Source: Balanoglossus misakiensis (lineage: Eukaryota; Hemichordata). From it: 64,000 bases of DNA. Below the pieces are notes generated by a model. That model was not told where the DNA came from. It did no database searches and saw only the letters and a list, made by a program, of their open reading frames with translations. Shown in pieces: positions 1-12,693 of the stretch. A program made the position numbers and the translations under genes. How positions within the stretch are numbered: the first letter of the stretch is position 1; each line of letters opens with the position of its first letter. The stretch spans positions 8,494,001 through 8,558,000 of the forward strand of contig CM082587.2 in NCBI GenBank assembly GCA_040954595.2, in the 5' to 3' direction.

Positions 1-45
1 TCAAACTGACTGACTCAGTCTCTTCTGATCTCTATTGTACAACAG

Positions 46-3000
46 GTGTGACAAAACTTTGGCCACATTACAAGATTGAGAAGAACTTAGTAGTGAAAGA
101 ACGCAAACATGTTTTTGTGATAACAACTGACGTGGAGAAGTTCCAACTTCACGCTGACAGCCAGAATAGTATGGATTTATGGGTGTTCCATCTGCAGACA
201 CAAACAAAACTTAGAAATGACTTGCCAGGTATGGACGTTTTCATAATTCCAAATAAAGCGTGTGACATAATAATGTGTGATATTGAAAAGGTAGCATATA
301 TTTGAAGTTGATTGGATATGTTGAGTAATAGAGTTTCAAATTTTGCTACTGCAGTTGTGTGTCAGGAAATGTCACATTGTCTTGATAGTCTAAGAAAGAG
401 CTTTGACCACAGATCCATCTGGACTGCTGTTATGTCATAAATTTTGTGCATAATGACATCTTATGTTTAAAAAGTGGAATTAAAGTCTCAGTAATATTCA
501 TAATTCTGATTCAATAATTTTTGTTTTCAGAGAAAGTAAAATTTTCTGCAGTATGTCACACTTGAATGTACTTGAACCAATTCTAACAAAATGGCAGCTC
601 ATTGTGCTTAGCACTATTTTTTTTGCAGGGTCATCATTTATTGTAAAGGCGAAAGAATCAAATGAACATAGAAGGATTGGAAGTCTTGGCAATAATTGTC
701 TCTTGCATATCTCACCCTGGGGTTTAACATTAGCGTTGCAAGTAAGTCTGTCAATAATCATGTACTGACTTTCAACAAGATTCAGAATCAGAATTAGAAT
801 TAGAGAATTGCTAAGGAAATGATTTCTGGTTTCAAAAATTGAGTTTCAATCTTTGGATTCAGCGTTGAAAGAACATCAGAATGGATCACATAGATGATCT
901 GTATCCACAACCCTCCTTAAATACCAAGAAAATAAAGAAACAAATTATAAACATAAATAACATAAAGTGAAAAAAATCAAAACTATGTGATGTGATCTTG
1001 TTACTGCCTAATAGGTTTAGTTGAACAAAGACAGTTATCGTTTGTCTGCAGTGAAGCTGATGTCCTCTAATCCCCACTTTCCCTCCATAGAGGTCCAAAT
1101 TTGTCTTAGAAAACCATAGATTTTGACCCCCAAAATTTGGTGAAGAGTTACAGCTCTGTAAACTTCCTATGCTGAAATTTTAAATCATTCCTGGTTTAGT
1201 CTTTAAAATGCCTGGAAAAGTAAAATTACTCCTAGAAAGCCCTCAGTGTAAAGAGTATGAATCATTCCTTAACAAACTCTTTGTCTTGACATAGTTGCAA
1301 TGTACACCTTTAACAAATGCCATATGAAGGATTCTTTGTCCATACAATTTAGAAAGACTTCGAAATTTGCTAAACTCAGAATTTTTGATATAAAGAGCTA
1401 TAAACAGAGACTTGTCCATTTTAACAATGCTGGCAGATATGCTTGATACATTCTGTGGTTTGTTTCATGTCCTACAGAATTCAAGATCATTGGTCGGCCA
1501 GTGGCCACTGAAATGCATCCGTACATTTGAAAGTTCGGATGATGGCAGATTCTCATTTGAGGCCGGAAGAAATTCTCCAATGGGAGAGGGAGATTACGTT
1601 TTCATCACAAGACCAAATCAAGACAATGCTTTGTTTGATCTAATAGACAGTTATACAGAACAAGCAAATCATGAGCAGAGGGTAAGCATCACCTGTTATC
1701 GTATTTCTTTTCAACAAACCATTGACTTTCAGCCAAGGACAAGGACAAGGCAAGGAGGAAGCAAATGATTTGGGTTTGTAGGGCCGATGCAAGTTGTGCA
1801 ATTTTCTTTTGTAAATTTGTGTTGCCAGGCATAATACTTGAACATGCCTCTTTAATATTGATACCCCTGTGATGTTATGTAAACATAGCTACCTATAAGG
1901 CTGATACTTGTCAACACCAGTCATTTTGTGTTTTGTTGATTGACTCAATGCTTTGCACACTTTGTCCGTCTACTTTTTCCTCATAGAAAAAAATAGTAAA
2001 AAGCAATGAAAAGTTGCATTATCGCCCCATTTTAGGGGGAAAAAACCATATGACCAGAAAAACTCTTTTTATAATTTTTTGACCATAGTACAGTAAGCCA
2101 GCAAAGGCAATCACAAGTGGCGTACTGATGCACTAGCACGAATTCTACAGGACTAAGACTTTTTTTACTTTACCTGTGGACTCGTGAATTTTCCAAACGG
2201 GTGACCAAAAGTGTTGTGATATCAAGCTTAACATACCATTACTCGTGCAATAACCTATACATAATAGATGCACATGTATTGTTACAAAAGAAAATAAAGA
2301 GCAACTTGCTACTCAACGGTGACCAGAAAGCACCTTCCGCCGTGACCATGTTTCATGGATGATGAACAATTGTTATAGTTGCTCAAATGTTGTCATGTGG
2401 GATTGTTTTCAGATACTGCAAGATTTTATTCCAAATCAGTAATCCAAAACTTTTGTTGTTGTCAATTCTCAGATTTCTGCATCAAGCAGGAGTGATGAAC
2501 GAACACAAGCTGATGATGTCAATGAAGAATACGACCGACTTCGACTTGCTACTTTTGGATTGTTACCTTCACAGAGAGGTGAGTTACAATTGATACAACG
2601 TGAGTAATATTGCAATCACAAGGCCTACAGGTACATGGTTTGCTTGAGTTTTCTGTAGGGACAAAAACCAGGTGAATTACTTTATAAATTTACTTTGTTA
2701 TAAAGAACAAACTATTCTGACATGTCAAAACTTGATGCAAATGATAAACTGCTCTTTTGATGCCTTGAGTCAAGTGTTATGTATTTGATAGTCATGTTTG
2801 ATAAACAGAGCTGAAATGTTGATGTGTAGAAATATATGAGGTAGAGTTACACTTACTACCGGTATGTCTATGTTTGTTGGAATCAGTGTATGAATAGTAT
2901 AGCCTGGTTCAAACTTTCAGTAATTACCCTTTCTCCATCATCATTATCTGATTTACATAAGACACTGACCTCCATTATGAGTATAAACTACCGGTGACAT

Positions 3001-6000
3001 TGTGGTGGCGGTGTTCTTTGCTTGGTGGTGTTGCAAAGTATTAAGATCTGGGAAATAATGTACGCCCATATTTACATAGCCATATTACAGATAGGATGGC
3101 TGAAATCCAGACTTCAATTAGCATTATACCCAGCGATATCATGTGTAATTTTGGCATTTCATTTAAAAGTTTGGACTACCACCTGTTCCACTGTTATCAG
3201 ATCGTGCAATTGTTACACATCTCCTGATACTCAGTGAATAAAAGAAAAAAGACCGATGTAATAATAAATGAAACATATCTGATAAATGTCAAAATCTGGG
3301 AACATACAATGTAGGTGTATAGCCTTGTAAAACTTGTAGAGTACCTCTATGTAAAATAGTCTGACCCAGACAATCGAGTCGTCTCCCATGGGATGTTTTG
3401 CACAGCAACAGATAAATTGTCAAAAACTGAACTCCCTCACTACTATACAGGTAATCACTGAACAATATGTATTTAACCCTATTGCTACCGGGGGTCATAT
3501 CTGGTTAGAGTGTCAAGTCCCTTAAAATACGTATTTGCCACTTTTTCTTCTGAAACGTATTTTGACTGTCTTGACATGGCTCTCATACGTACTTAGACAC
3601 ACTTGGCAGTCTGAGCCCCCTGAAGAATGTACCAAATCGTACTGGTTTGTACTGTATTGGTCTGAGGGTCATGTATAGGCCCTACTGATTAACACACACT
3701 TGGCAGCCTAACGGGCCTGGGAGCCCGGATTCTAGGCACCCTGGAAATCAAACCAGTTCATACTGACTTGGCAGCGTTAGGGATGTGGCTATAAAACATT
3801 GCTGGGTATATTGGTAATTGGCCGTCTCTTTTCCAGCCATGGCAACTGATATTTCCCCAAACTTCATCGTCCCCTCGCCAACCAACATAACAAACCAACT
3901 TCACCCATTTCCATTGCATTGCTTTAAAATAACAGCAGCCGCAGCAGCAGCCATTGTGTCATCCAGCATCCCGGTTGATGTGCCAAGATCATCACCACGA
4001 CAACGGCCTGGGTATAGGCATCAACTGAGCACAGGTACATGTACTGAAACTCTGCATGGCTCAAGATATGAAGAATCCATCTGTTATGTCCGCAAGAAGT
4101 TTGAGTGAGAGTGTAGATCTGCCAAGCAACCTATGGTTCATCATGTACAAGTCCATGTGGACAAACAATTATGCATAACAAAGAAAATCTCTTGTCTACA
4201 GATAACAACCTTCTCATAAAATTACCATAACTTAGTTACATCTGACATATTCCTTTTGTTTTTCCTCTTCAGATGAGTCTGTTTCCGAGGAACAAGATGA
4301 AGGTGGATATATGAGGTGAGCCACATAGCTTCCATATTTTGAATGATCTCAGCAGAATATCTTTTAATCTTAGGTGGAAGGGTTCCAGAGGATATTCTCT
4401 TAAAATTGAGAATAAAACTTGTGGGTCACTGTGCAAAATTGATCAAAATTGTCTTAAGATTCAAAATGGCTGCCAATCTCTGTGTTTAAGTCCATGGAGA
4501 AAATTTAAAGTAGCAATCATGAAAACGAGTCGGTAAACACCATGTTCTCTTCTTTGGTTTCAATAAGATTCCCAGGAGTCCCAGCACACATAATCGTAAA
4601 GTTTGAAGGAATATCATTTTAATGAAAACCTGTCCATTGGACGTGTACCACCTTAAATTGATAGTTTTAAATCTGTAGACATTATGTTTTCAGGTCATGG
4701 ATTGGTGTGACAGTTGGTTTTCATAACCTCTACAAATTAAAGGTATACGGTCACCTCGAATTTACATACGCCCATAGATGGCTGAAATGGCGTATTTGAG
4801 GGTTCTAAAGAACATATGGTGGCGCTCTTTTTTTCGAGTGTGCTACCCACTAAAAATCCGTGATTGGCTAGATCTCAAGTTTACCATGGTACCTGTAGCT
4901 AAATTTCCATAGGTGACCGTATACCTTTAACTGAAATGTAACAACTAACTAATTCTAAAACCACTCATTTCAGACCATCTTCATCAGCATCAGGATCAGA
5001 TTCAAGGAGGATACAGCGATCAATCTCCGAACAACCCACCCAGACACACCCTGAAAGACTTCCTCGCTCAAACTCTGATCTTCCTCCTTTGCATCATCAC
5101 AAAGACGCAACGGGGACATACTTGGATATGTCACAGACAAACCTGAGTAGCATCAGTCGCGAAGAGGAACCGTTCTGGACGATGTCTGGAGAATTCAAAT
5201 CACCCGAGAATAACACGTCGCCTGAACCGACAATTAATGAGGCCGCAGATGAAACTGACAGCGCCCAACCATCTGCTGTGAAACAACGGAGATCTACCGG
5301 TGCTATACCAAAACAAAAACGTACATCAAGTCATCCATATGAGGATATGACCTCACCGGGTACTTCATATGAAAATGCGCTTTCACGTGGAATTAGTTAC
5401 GAAAATGCGGGGTTAGTTAAAGGCAGTCCCGGTGTGGCGCTGGGAGCATATGAAAACCAAGCCTTTGTGAGTTCGCCGTCATCATTTACAAAAAGTCTTC
5501 CGAAAAGGTTTCAATTCAAAGAGAAAACAGATTCAGTGAATGGATCAAGGTCGTCAGGAGTTGTGTACTCTCAAGTTCAACACGGTGTCAGGAAGAATGG
5601 GGGAAAGCCACCACCTTACCTTGAACTTGAAGATGAGTTGACCTCAGATCAGCCGCTGACCTCACCGAGGTTAGTGCGATCTGCGTCCTATGACAACATC
5701 ATCGCTAAGATGTCTTTAAGTCCGGACGTCGTCGTGGCAACCGAGGGACCGCCACCGCTACCTGATTGGCTGCCAAACAGACGGTTGCCAGCGCCACCAC
5801 CGGGGACTGTTAACTTAGATTGTACACACAGTTACTTAGACATTGACATCCAGGGCGGCAAGGCTGCAGTCGGTTCTGCAGCAGCAACACAGAGACCAAG
5901 GAAACACAAGTATGAACACATCGAGGGTGATTTCGAGTATGAAGTTATGCAGCGTAAAATGACCATGAGCCGATCGCAGTCAGATTCCAATCTCTTGGGT

Positions 6001-6288
6001 GACTCTATACTTCCCCCGCCCGTTCCGAACACGCCACGCCCTTCTCTGAAAACGCAACAGAGTCAAGACAGAAACAGTGGTGGTTCCACGGCCGACAGTG
6101 CAGGATCCAGCCATGCTAAGGACAGGCCAGTGTCCGGCACCAGTGTTAGCAGCCAAGATGATCAGGCATCAGGTACAGCACCGGCCAGTTTGTCGAAAAT
6201 AAAATCTCCCCTTGGTATGAAAATTAAGACATCAAAGAAAACAAAGACATTTACCAAAAGAAATGAGGAAATTGAAATAGTTCTATAA
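46..6288 (+). CDS. DOK: DOK-family docking protein (PH-PTB adaptor), 3' part of the gene
   Basis: Seven exons join with consistent phase: 46-228, 629-741, 1478-1681, 2473-2578, 3837-4034, 4273-4315 and 4974-6288 (stop TAA), about 719 codons. The 5' end is outside the window. Exon 1 encodes the C-terminal half of a PH domain (strands around HVFVITT and FQLHADS, then a helix with the conserved Trp in MDLWVFHL). Exons 2-3 encode an IRS-type PTB domain: SSFIVKAKES at its start, then WPLKCIRTF, FSFEAGR and GEGDYVF, the pattern of DOK proteins. The long last exon is a disordered tail with many tyrosine motifs: YLDM, YEDM and YEVM (YxxM type), YENA twice and YENQ (YxN type), YDNI, YLDI and YEHI, plus proline-rich PPPLPDWLP. 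Known family role: membrane-recruited adaptor phosphorylated by tyrosine kinases that then binds SH2 proteins. IRS is the alternative, but the PTB core resembles DOK more. The family call is firm; the exact paralogue is not. Confidence 0.85.
4737..4930. mobile_element. 194-bp MITE with TTAA ends, in a DOK intron
   Basis: The element starts TTAAAGGTATACGGTCACCT and ends with the exact reverse complement, a perfect 20-bp terminal inverted repeat including TTAA at both edges. It has no coding capacity. It lies in the intron between exons 4273-4315 and 4974-6288. TTAA target duplication is typical of piggyBac-type transposons; assignment to that superfamily is inference. Confidence 0.75.
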
Positions 6289-9200
6289 AAATTGAAAAAT
6301 GACTGTAAATATTATTGCACTAGATTTAAAATATTGTTTTTTATATTGATATATTGTAGTGTAAAAGCTACTTATTTTACTACATGTAAAACTTTAGGCA
6401 TAATGTTTGCATATCTGAAAAATACTGTAGTTCCAACATTCACAGGTCGACTCAAGAACAGACTGGTTATAGGTTTTGCTATACCATACATCTCAAGACT
6501 GTCACAGGAGAATACATAGGGTGTTACAGAGCAACACAATCTGTAACAAGCCAAGAAAATGTGTTTTATTATGTCTTTATAGTAAAGCAAAACATCTCTG
6601 TATGAATCTCCTGTTATAGAAGTAGAATGCCGATACTCTCAGATACTGGATGTGAAAATTCCCCTAGATGCATATCTATTAATCAAAATATCTGCTGATA
6701 AATGGCTGTCCCTACAACGTACTGAAATAGATTATCATGACATAATTGTATGCCAAACAATATATTTCAATCATCTACGTATCTGTTTACCTGTAAACAT
6801 TTAATAAATGGACAATCTGACATTCATCCTTGTCAACTTTAGTCAATCACAGAAAGTATAAAGTATACTTGATAGATCAATTGCATAGAAATAGAATAGA
6901 TACATGTATATTGTATTGGGAATTTCATCATGTTTCAGGAAGTTGAACAAGAAACTGCTGTAGATACACAAAACGAAAAAATACTGAAAACAGAGAGAAA
7001 ATTTACAGCCAATGCTATGGGTTGTATTTTATTCTGACACTCTAAGAATGTATGTATGAGTAACAGGATTCAAATTATGTGTAAATGCTAACATTACACA
7101 GTTCTAAAAAGTTTTATGAAATATACACATTATTACAGATATAATGTGGTAGAGTTTGTATCAAATATATATTATTTTGTTATGCATGTAAGAAGTAAAA
7201 CAAAATATACGTTAAACAGACTCTTAGCATCTGGATGTTGAAGACCTACATAGGCCTTCAAATTGCTCTGATGTTGAAAATTTTGAAAACAGCAACAACA
7301 ATAGTGTATTGTATTTTGTTAATGCTTTATATATTTATTTTAATATATACATTCTATAATTTTTGGATCAAATTTGCTTTACAGAAAATCATCATTGATA
7401 ATTACTTAGTCTCATGATTTGCATTTTGATTATGTCTAATATAAACAAGAATTAGACTGAAGACTAGTGAAAGTCACATGACTTGGCTGGTGGTAACCCA
7501 TTGTTTCAAATGTGCAAGGGGATTCATATGAAAATACAGTAAAGTATGCATGAAGACATCAGCTCTGTCCAATGTGTAGAGCACTAATGTCGGAGTGTAG
7601 TTTGCCATATTTTCATGAGAACCTCATTATTACACATCTGACACCTTTGTCATGCCTTTCCTGCATTTTCATAAAGTTTTTCTGCCAATAATCACTTAGG
7701 TACGGATAGGAAAGAGAGCATATTTCTTGCACTCGTAATACTATAGTTTTCCAATAGTGAAAATATCTGAACAGCTGTATCAGAAAATCAAGCACTGTGA
7801 CATAGTGTTTTCTCTATATCATTTATAAATACTTCTCTTTTCGCACCTTTTGTGAAAATTTCAAGAAAATGACAATATTGTAACTGTTTTCTCAAAATTC
7901 TAAATGTAAGGCTATGGAATGTGATAACCACTGCACATTGCAAACCTGCCACACTGCACTTTGTACATTTTGAGAACTTTCTGTTAAAAGTCTGTTTATC
8001 TTCCGATACTGGTATGATGAATTCATGCTTTCTTACACATATCAGACTCCATTTTGAATGCTGCAATACATGTAGTTAGTCTCAGTTGATCCACCTTCAG
8101 TTTTATAACTTCAATTTGGCATGTTTGTTTTTTCTTCTTATTGCATAAAGCAATACACATACAGATGCCTTTGTTTCTTGTTAATTCCATACTACATATT
8201 TTGGGTTTAATTAGCTCCAGAAGTTTTACATTAATGGGTTCGGAGTTATGTTTTAATTTTGCTGGAAAGGGCAGAAAGCTGACCACTTCTAATATTTGCA
8301 ATTAATCTTTTGTGACAAAGGCACTTTTTAAGTATGATTTCTATGCATTTTGAAAGTTTGTCACATGCAATGCAATTTTCTATTCAAACAGTATTTTCAT
8401 TTTTGGACATTATACTTTTAACATTTTTCTTCTAGAAATTTTGGGTAATTTGTTATTACGGACTTTGAGATGAACGCATTGAGGTAAATATTGATAAACT
8501 GCTGTCTACATTACATTTCGTCTCTAAGATTGGTGTGTAAATTATGAGGGTATAAAGCAGCTGGGATATACTGTATAAAAACTGACTTTAAATTTGCAAT
8601 ATATATAACTTTCATAGAGCAACATTCATGATTCAATCACATTTGTGGTTGGATTTCTTGTAACTATGCTGTTGCGTTGTGGCTTTGATAATAAACTGTA
8701 ATATAGGTATGGACAGATGGGCTTTGTGTAAGCAATGTTAGACTCCTGGTTGAGGGCAGCAGTGAAGTCGGGTACAATGTATGCAATCATTAAAATGATG
8801 CATTATATATTGCAGTATCTTTCTGCATGAAATTATCATGTGTGATGTTACCTATTATCAAGCATGAAAAATCTCTACCAATAAATAAAAAGCACGAGAT
8901 TTACAAATATTTCTCCTCTAATGTGTGATCATTGTGTGTATATTGTGAAGAGAACTGATGGATTATGTCACAAACATATAGTGGCCGAAATTACCATACC
9001 CAACTTTTGGTTTCTATTTACTTTATACTGCCAAAATACTGTATTGTTGGAAACTAATGCCTTTGTCTACATCTTGATTGCAAATATTTTAAATCTAGTG
9101 CATATATTTCAAACTTTTCGAGTCGGCCATCTTTGCCTGGAGATATTTTTCTATGGTATTTCCCCAGACCCTCTTTCTGGAGTGCCCAACAGAAGCAGGG

Positions 9201-12200
9201 GGGTCTGGGTAAACCGAGACTAAGTCATTCTAAGACTTAGATGCCCTTTGAACCATATGTGGGCATATGCAAATCCTTAATTTACATATGCCCATATATG
9301 GATCAAAGGGAGCATCTAAATATTAGAATGGTTGTTTGGTGGTGCACTTTTGTTCAAGTAGCCACCCAATTAAAATCAATCATTGGCAGATAGATGCCCT
9401 CATACACATACCAGTACCGGGACTTTGGTGTGCCATCCATGCAGACATACCTCTGCCATCCCAATGGCAAAGAAACACACATGTGACAAAGAATCTTCCT
9501 GAAATGGTTTAATGGTTGACAAAAACAGAAACCACCTGCTCTTTACAAACTTCAAAATTCCTTTGAACACTGGATTTCAACTTTTACAATTGATCTTTTA
9601 AAAACCCTTTCACCACCAAAGCTTTGGTTGAACCCATTTCTTACCAGGGGTATGGGTGGGACCCTTACACAAGCACATGGGGGTGAAAGGGTATAACCAT
9701 ATATAAAAACTTCTCTGAAACAATAACACTTTGTACAAGATATAATACTATCCAAGCAGAAAAATAATATCTGCAAATACATTCACATTTGATGTACCTT
9801 ATAAGTCAGGCCACATCCATTAATATTCGATTATTCCAGTGATCTAATTTTTCCGTCTGGTTAGTTCCTTTGAAGTTATTTAGGAATGAGAGTTGGTTGA
9901 CCAGATGCTAAATACAAATTTCAGTTTACAAAGTACAGTAAAGGTACAACCTCCTTGTGGCTCTTAGGAGCTGTGGAGAATTAAAACATGTGCACAGTGA
10001 ACAGTAATCTCAGTAAAGGAGGACAGGGTTTTGCTGCACGTTGATTACCATGCTCAAATTCATACTAAACTTTAGTGGACATTTTCATTAATTTCAAGCA
10101 AGAGTTTACACGGTACAGACAAGTAACCCTTATAATTTTGTTAAGATCAGTAAATACCTTTGATGGGCATTTTCTTTCTATTTACTGCTTTTTTCCCCTT
10201 TAAGTTGGAACAACTATGTTTTTGTGGAGTCTGTGGGGTTGTCAGTATGTCAAAGTATTCTTCATCGCATTTTGGCATTTCCAAACTTGTTGGTCAAGCT
10301 TGGGAGGGAGAGGGTTTGAGGTCAAACCCAATTCATTGTGGTCACCGTGCATGTTTTAATTATCCACAACCCCTTACCAACATCAGACTAAATAGGTATC
10401 AGTTTTCACACTGTATTGTTCAACTGCGCAACAAGGAGACAATCCAACAATTTGAATACAACTGTATCCAATTACAATCCACTATTTCTGCACTACCAGT
10501 AGTCTTGAAGAATAGAAACATTCCAGAAGTTGAATGAACCACAGCACCCAAACAAAACTTGCGCAGGCCAACATAAAAATCGATGTCTTCTAATATGCAT
10601 GCCTTCAAGATCTATCTGTATTTGTTTGTACCACAACCACAGGGACTTTGTCAGTGTGTGGTAGCACTACAAGCAAATAATACCTGCACAATTTTATTCG
10701 CGGGTAGAGTTATTTTACTTCCACTGTAAGTACTCGTCACAACTGATAGAGCGGGACAGAATAATAGGACTAGGTGATATAATCCACTAAGAATTCCTTG
10801 ATACCAAAACATAATGCAAACCTACAATTAATCGACAGCATATAGCATGAACAGTATTTCACAGCTAAACTAAAAGTTGCACCATACTAATATGTTTTTT
10901 CAGCTGTTCTGTTGTATCAAAGAATTCTGAATTTATTCGTTCAGTGGTGTTTCCCTTTTGGATGCAGCGGTAGAAGTCACAATGGTACAAGACATTCAAA
11001 CAGAAGTCAACAACACACAGGGATGTGTGTGAATTCAACAGTGCTCAATATTTGCCTAACAAATCGGCCAAATTTTGTTTATTTTTCACAAGTGTACACG
11101 ATTGTCAGATCACAGCCAATCAAAATGCCACTTTTCTTGTCTTTCTTTTCAATTCATTCAGTTACACTTTCACGTAACTCATTTTACTCTATATACAAGC
11201 ATTCTTCAAGAGTATTCATGCCTATACAGATTATATCATCAATCATCCAATCAAAAGCCATTTGACTAAACGATGCATGTACTCAGTCCATGAGAAGTAA
11301 CATGCACTTTGATTGGTCTTTTGCTTTTTTTTCCTGGAATAGAGTGAGTGTACATACAAATTTTGACAAGAGTGGTGTGAAAGATCTTATAGATGATAGG
11401 GTTGGAAAGTTGAAGTCATATGAGCTAAAACAAATAAAATTTCACACTTTTACAGAGAAGCTTAATAATTCTAGTTTTAAAAACCTGAACAGTCTTATCC
11501 TGAAAAGCGACTGGACTAAAAACCTGCAATGAACTGATGTTAACACATGTAATAGCTACCTGTTGATAGCAACTTTACTCTATGGTGGTCAAACTGCCAC
11601 AAAAACCACCACTTTTTTCTAATTAACACGTAGCAAACTTCTTCAACATGAGGTAAAACAGTCCTACACTAACTTTTCAACATAAGTTTGCGCAAAATTT
11701 GAAAATTTCTAAATTCGCTTTGGCTAAAAATTTTAAAACTGTTTTCAAAAGTTTCAAACAACTTTTTTAATATTTTCTGTATAACTTTAAATCTAAAGAA
11801 TTGTAACTCCATGCCAATACAATAGCATGGTTGAGTTGTTAAATAACCCTCAACAGATTTCTCAGATAAACATCTTTGTACTTGGTGCTGTTGGGTAATG
11901 TTCGTAAAATGACCACAATTTCTTCGCCAAGAAAGTTGAAATCTTGACACTGAGGGCGCTGTTACGGTGGCCACACTGCCTATGTTTTTTTGGACAAGGA
12001 GTTTCAATTCAAATTTTAATAGTACTGAAGTAAATGGGAACCAAACCACCAAAATTAAAGACGAAAAAAGAAGTCATACATTCTAATATTTGTAAAACCC
12101 ACTCCAATAAAAATAAAAACTGAAAAAAACACATCATAATGTTTTTGTCATGTCATTTTGGCACCCCATGATCAACCTGTCTTAATGCAATCATTTATGC

Positions 12201-12693
12201 TCTTTCTCTGTGATAGCAATTTTTTTCCCATGTAGAAAAATAAAGCTCTCAGTTAGCTTCCAATACAAAATAACTCTTTCCTGAAAAGTTTCTTTTGAAA
12301 TAGACATAGATAGTGTGTTTCTACACACTCTTTGTTCAAGTAATCGCTAAAGGTTAGTACTAAGAGTACAATGTACAATGTGGTTAGTTGGTTTCTACTG
12401 AACTTCGAACTGTACAGGGCAATCATGGGTTGCATTTACACACATGTGAACATGTTGTATGAACATGATTAAGAAAATTCACAATCTGCAAACAAGTTAC
12501 ACTTTGTGGGACAACTAAAGTTTCTGCTTCAAAGCAGTTGAAAAAGAAAACAAATTCATAAAATCAAATCATATATATATGGTATCATAAATTGAAAATC
12601 TATATGGTGAAACTATAAAGAGACCATCAGTGGATGTTAACTAAGTATCAACTAAATCAATGAAGGAGAAATTCTAAGTGCTAATGATGGAAA
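6289..12693. other. 3' UTR and intergenic DNA between convergent genes
   Basis: AT-rich DNA follows the DOK stop codon, with a candidate polyadenylation signal AATAAA at 6803-6808. The stretch lies between the 3' ends of the convergent DOK (+) and A1CF-like (-) genes, so it should hold both 3' UTRs. I see no convincing exon; open frames here are short, low complexity and lack splice context. It contains a diverged MITE copy at about 9223-9400. Confidence 0.5.
9223..9400. mobile_element. Diverged relative of the 4737-4930 MITE
   Basis: From about 9279 the sequence (TTTACATATGCCCATATATGG, then GGTGGTGCACTTTTGTTCAAG, GCCACCCAATTAAAATCAAT) aligns by eye with the interior of the 4737-4930 element (TTTACATACGCCCATAGATGG, GGTGGCGCTCTTTTTTTCGAG, CTACCCACTAAAAATCCGTG). 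The first part also forms an imperfect palindrome around 9228-9328. The terminal repeats are not preserved, so this is an old or rearranged copy. Confidence 0.55.
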
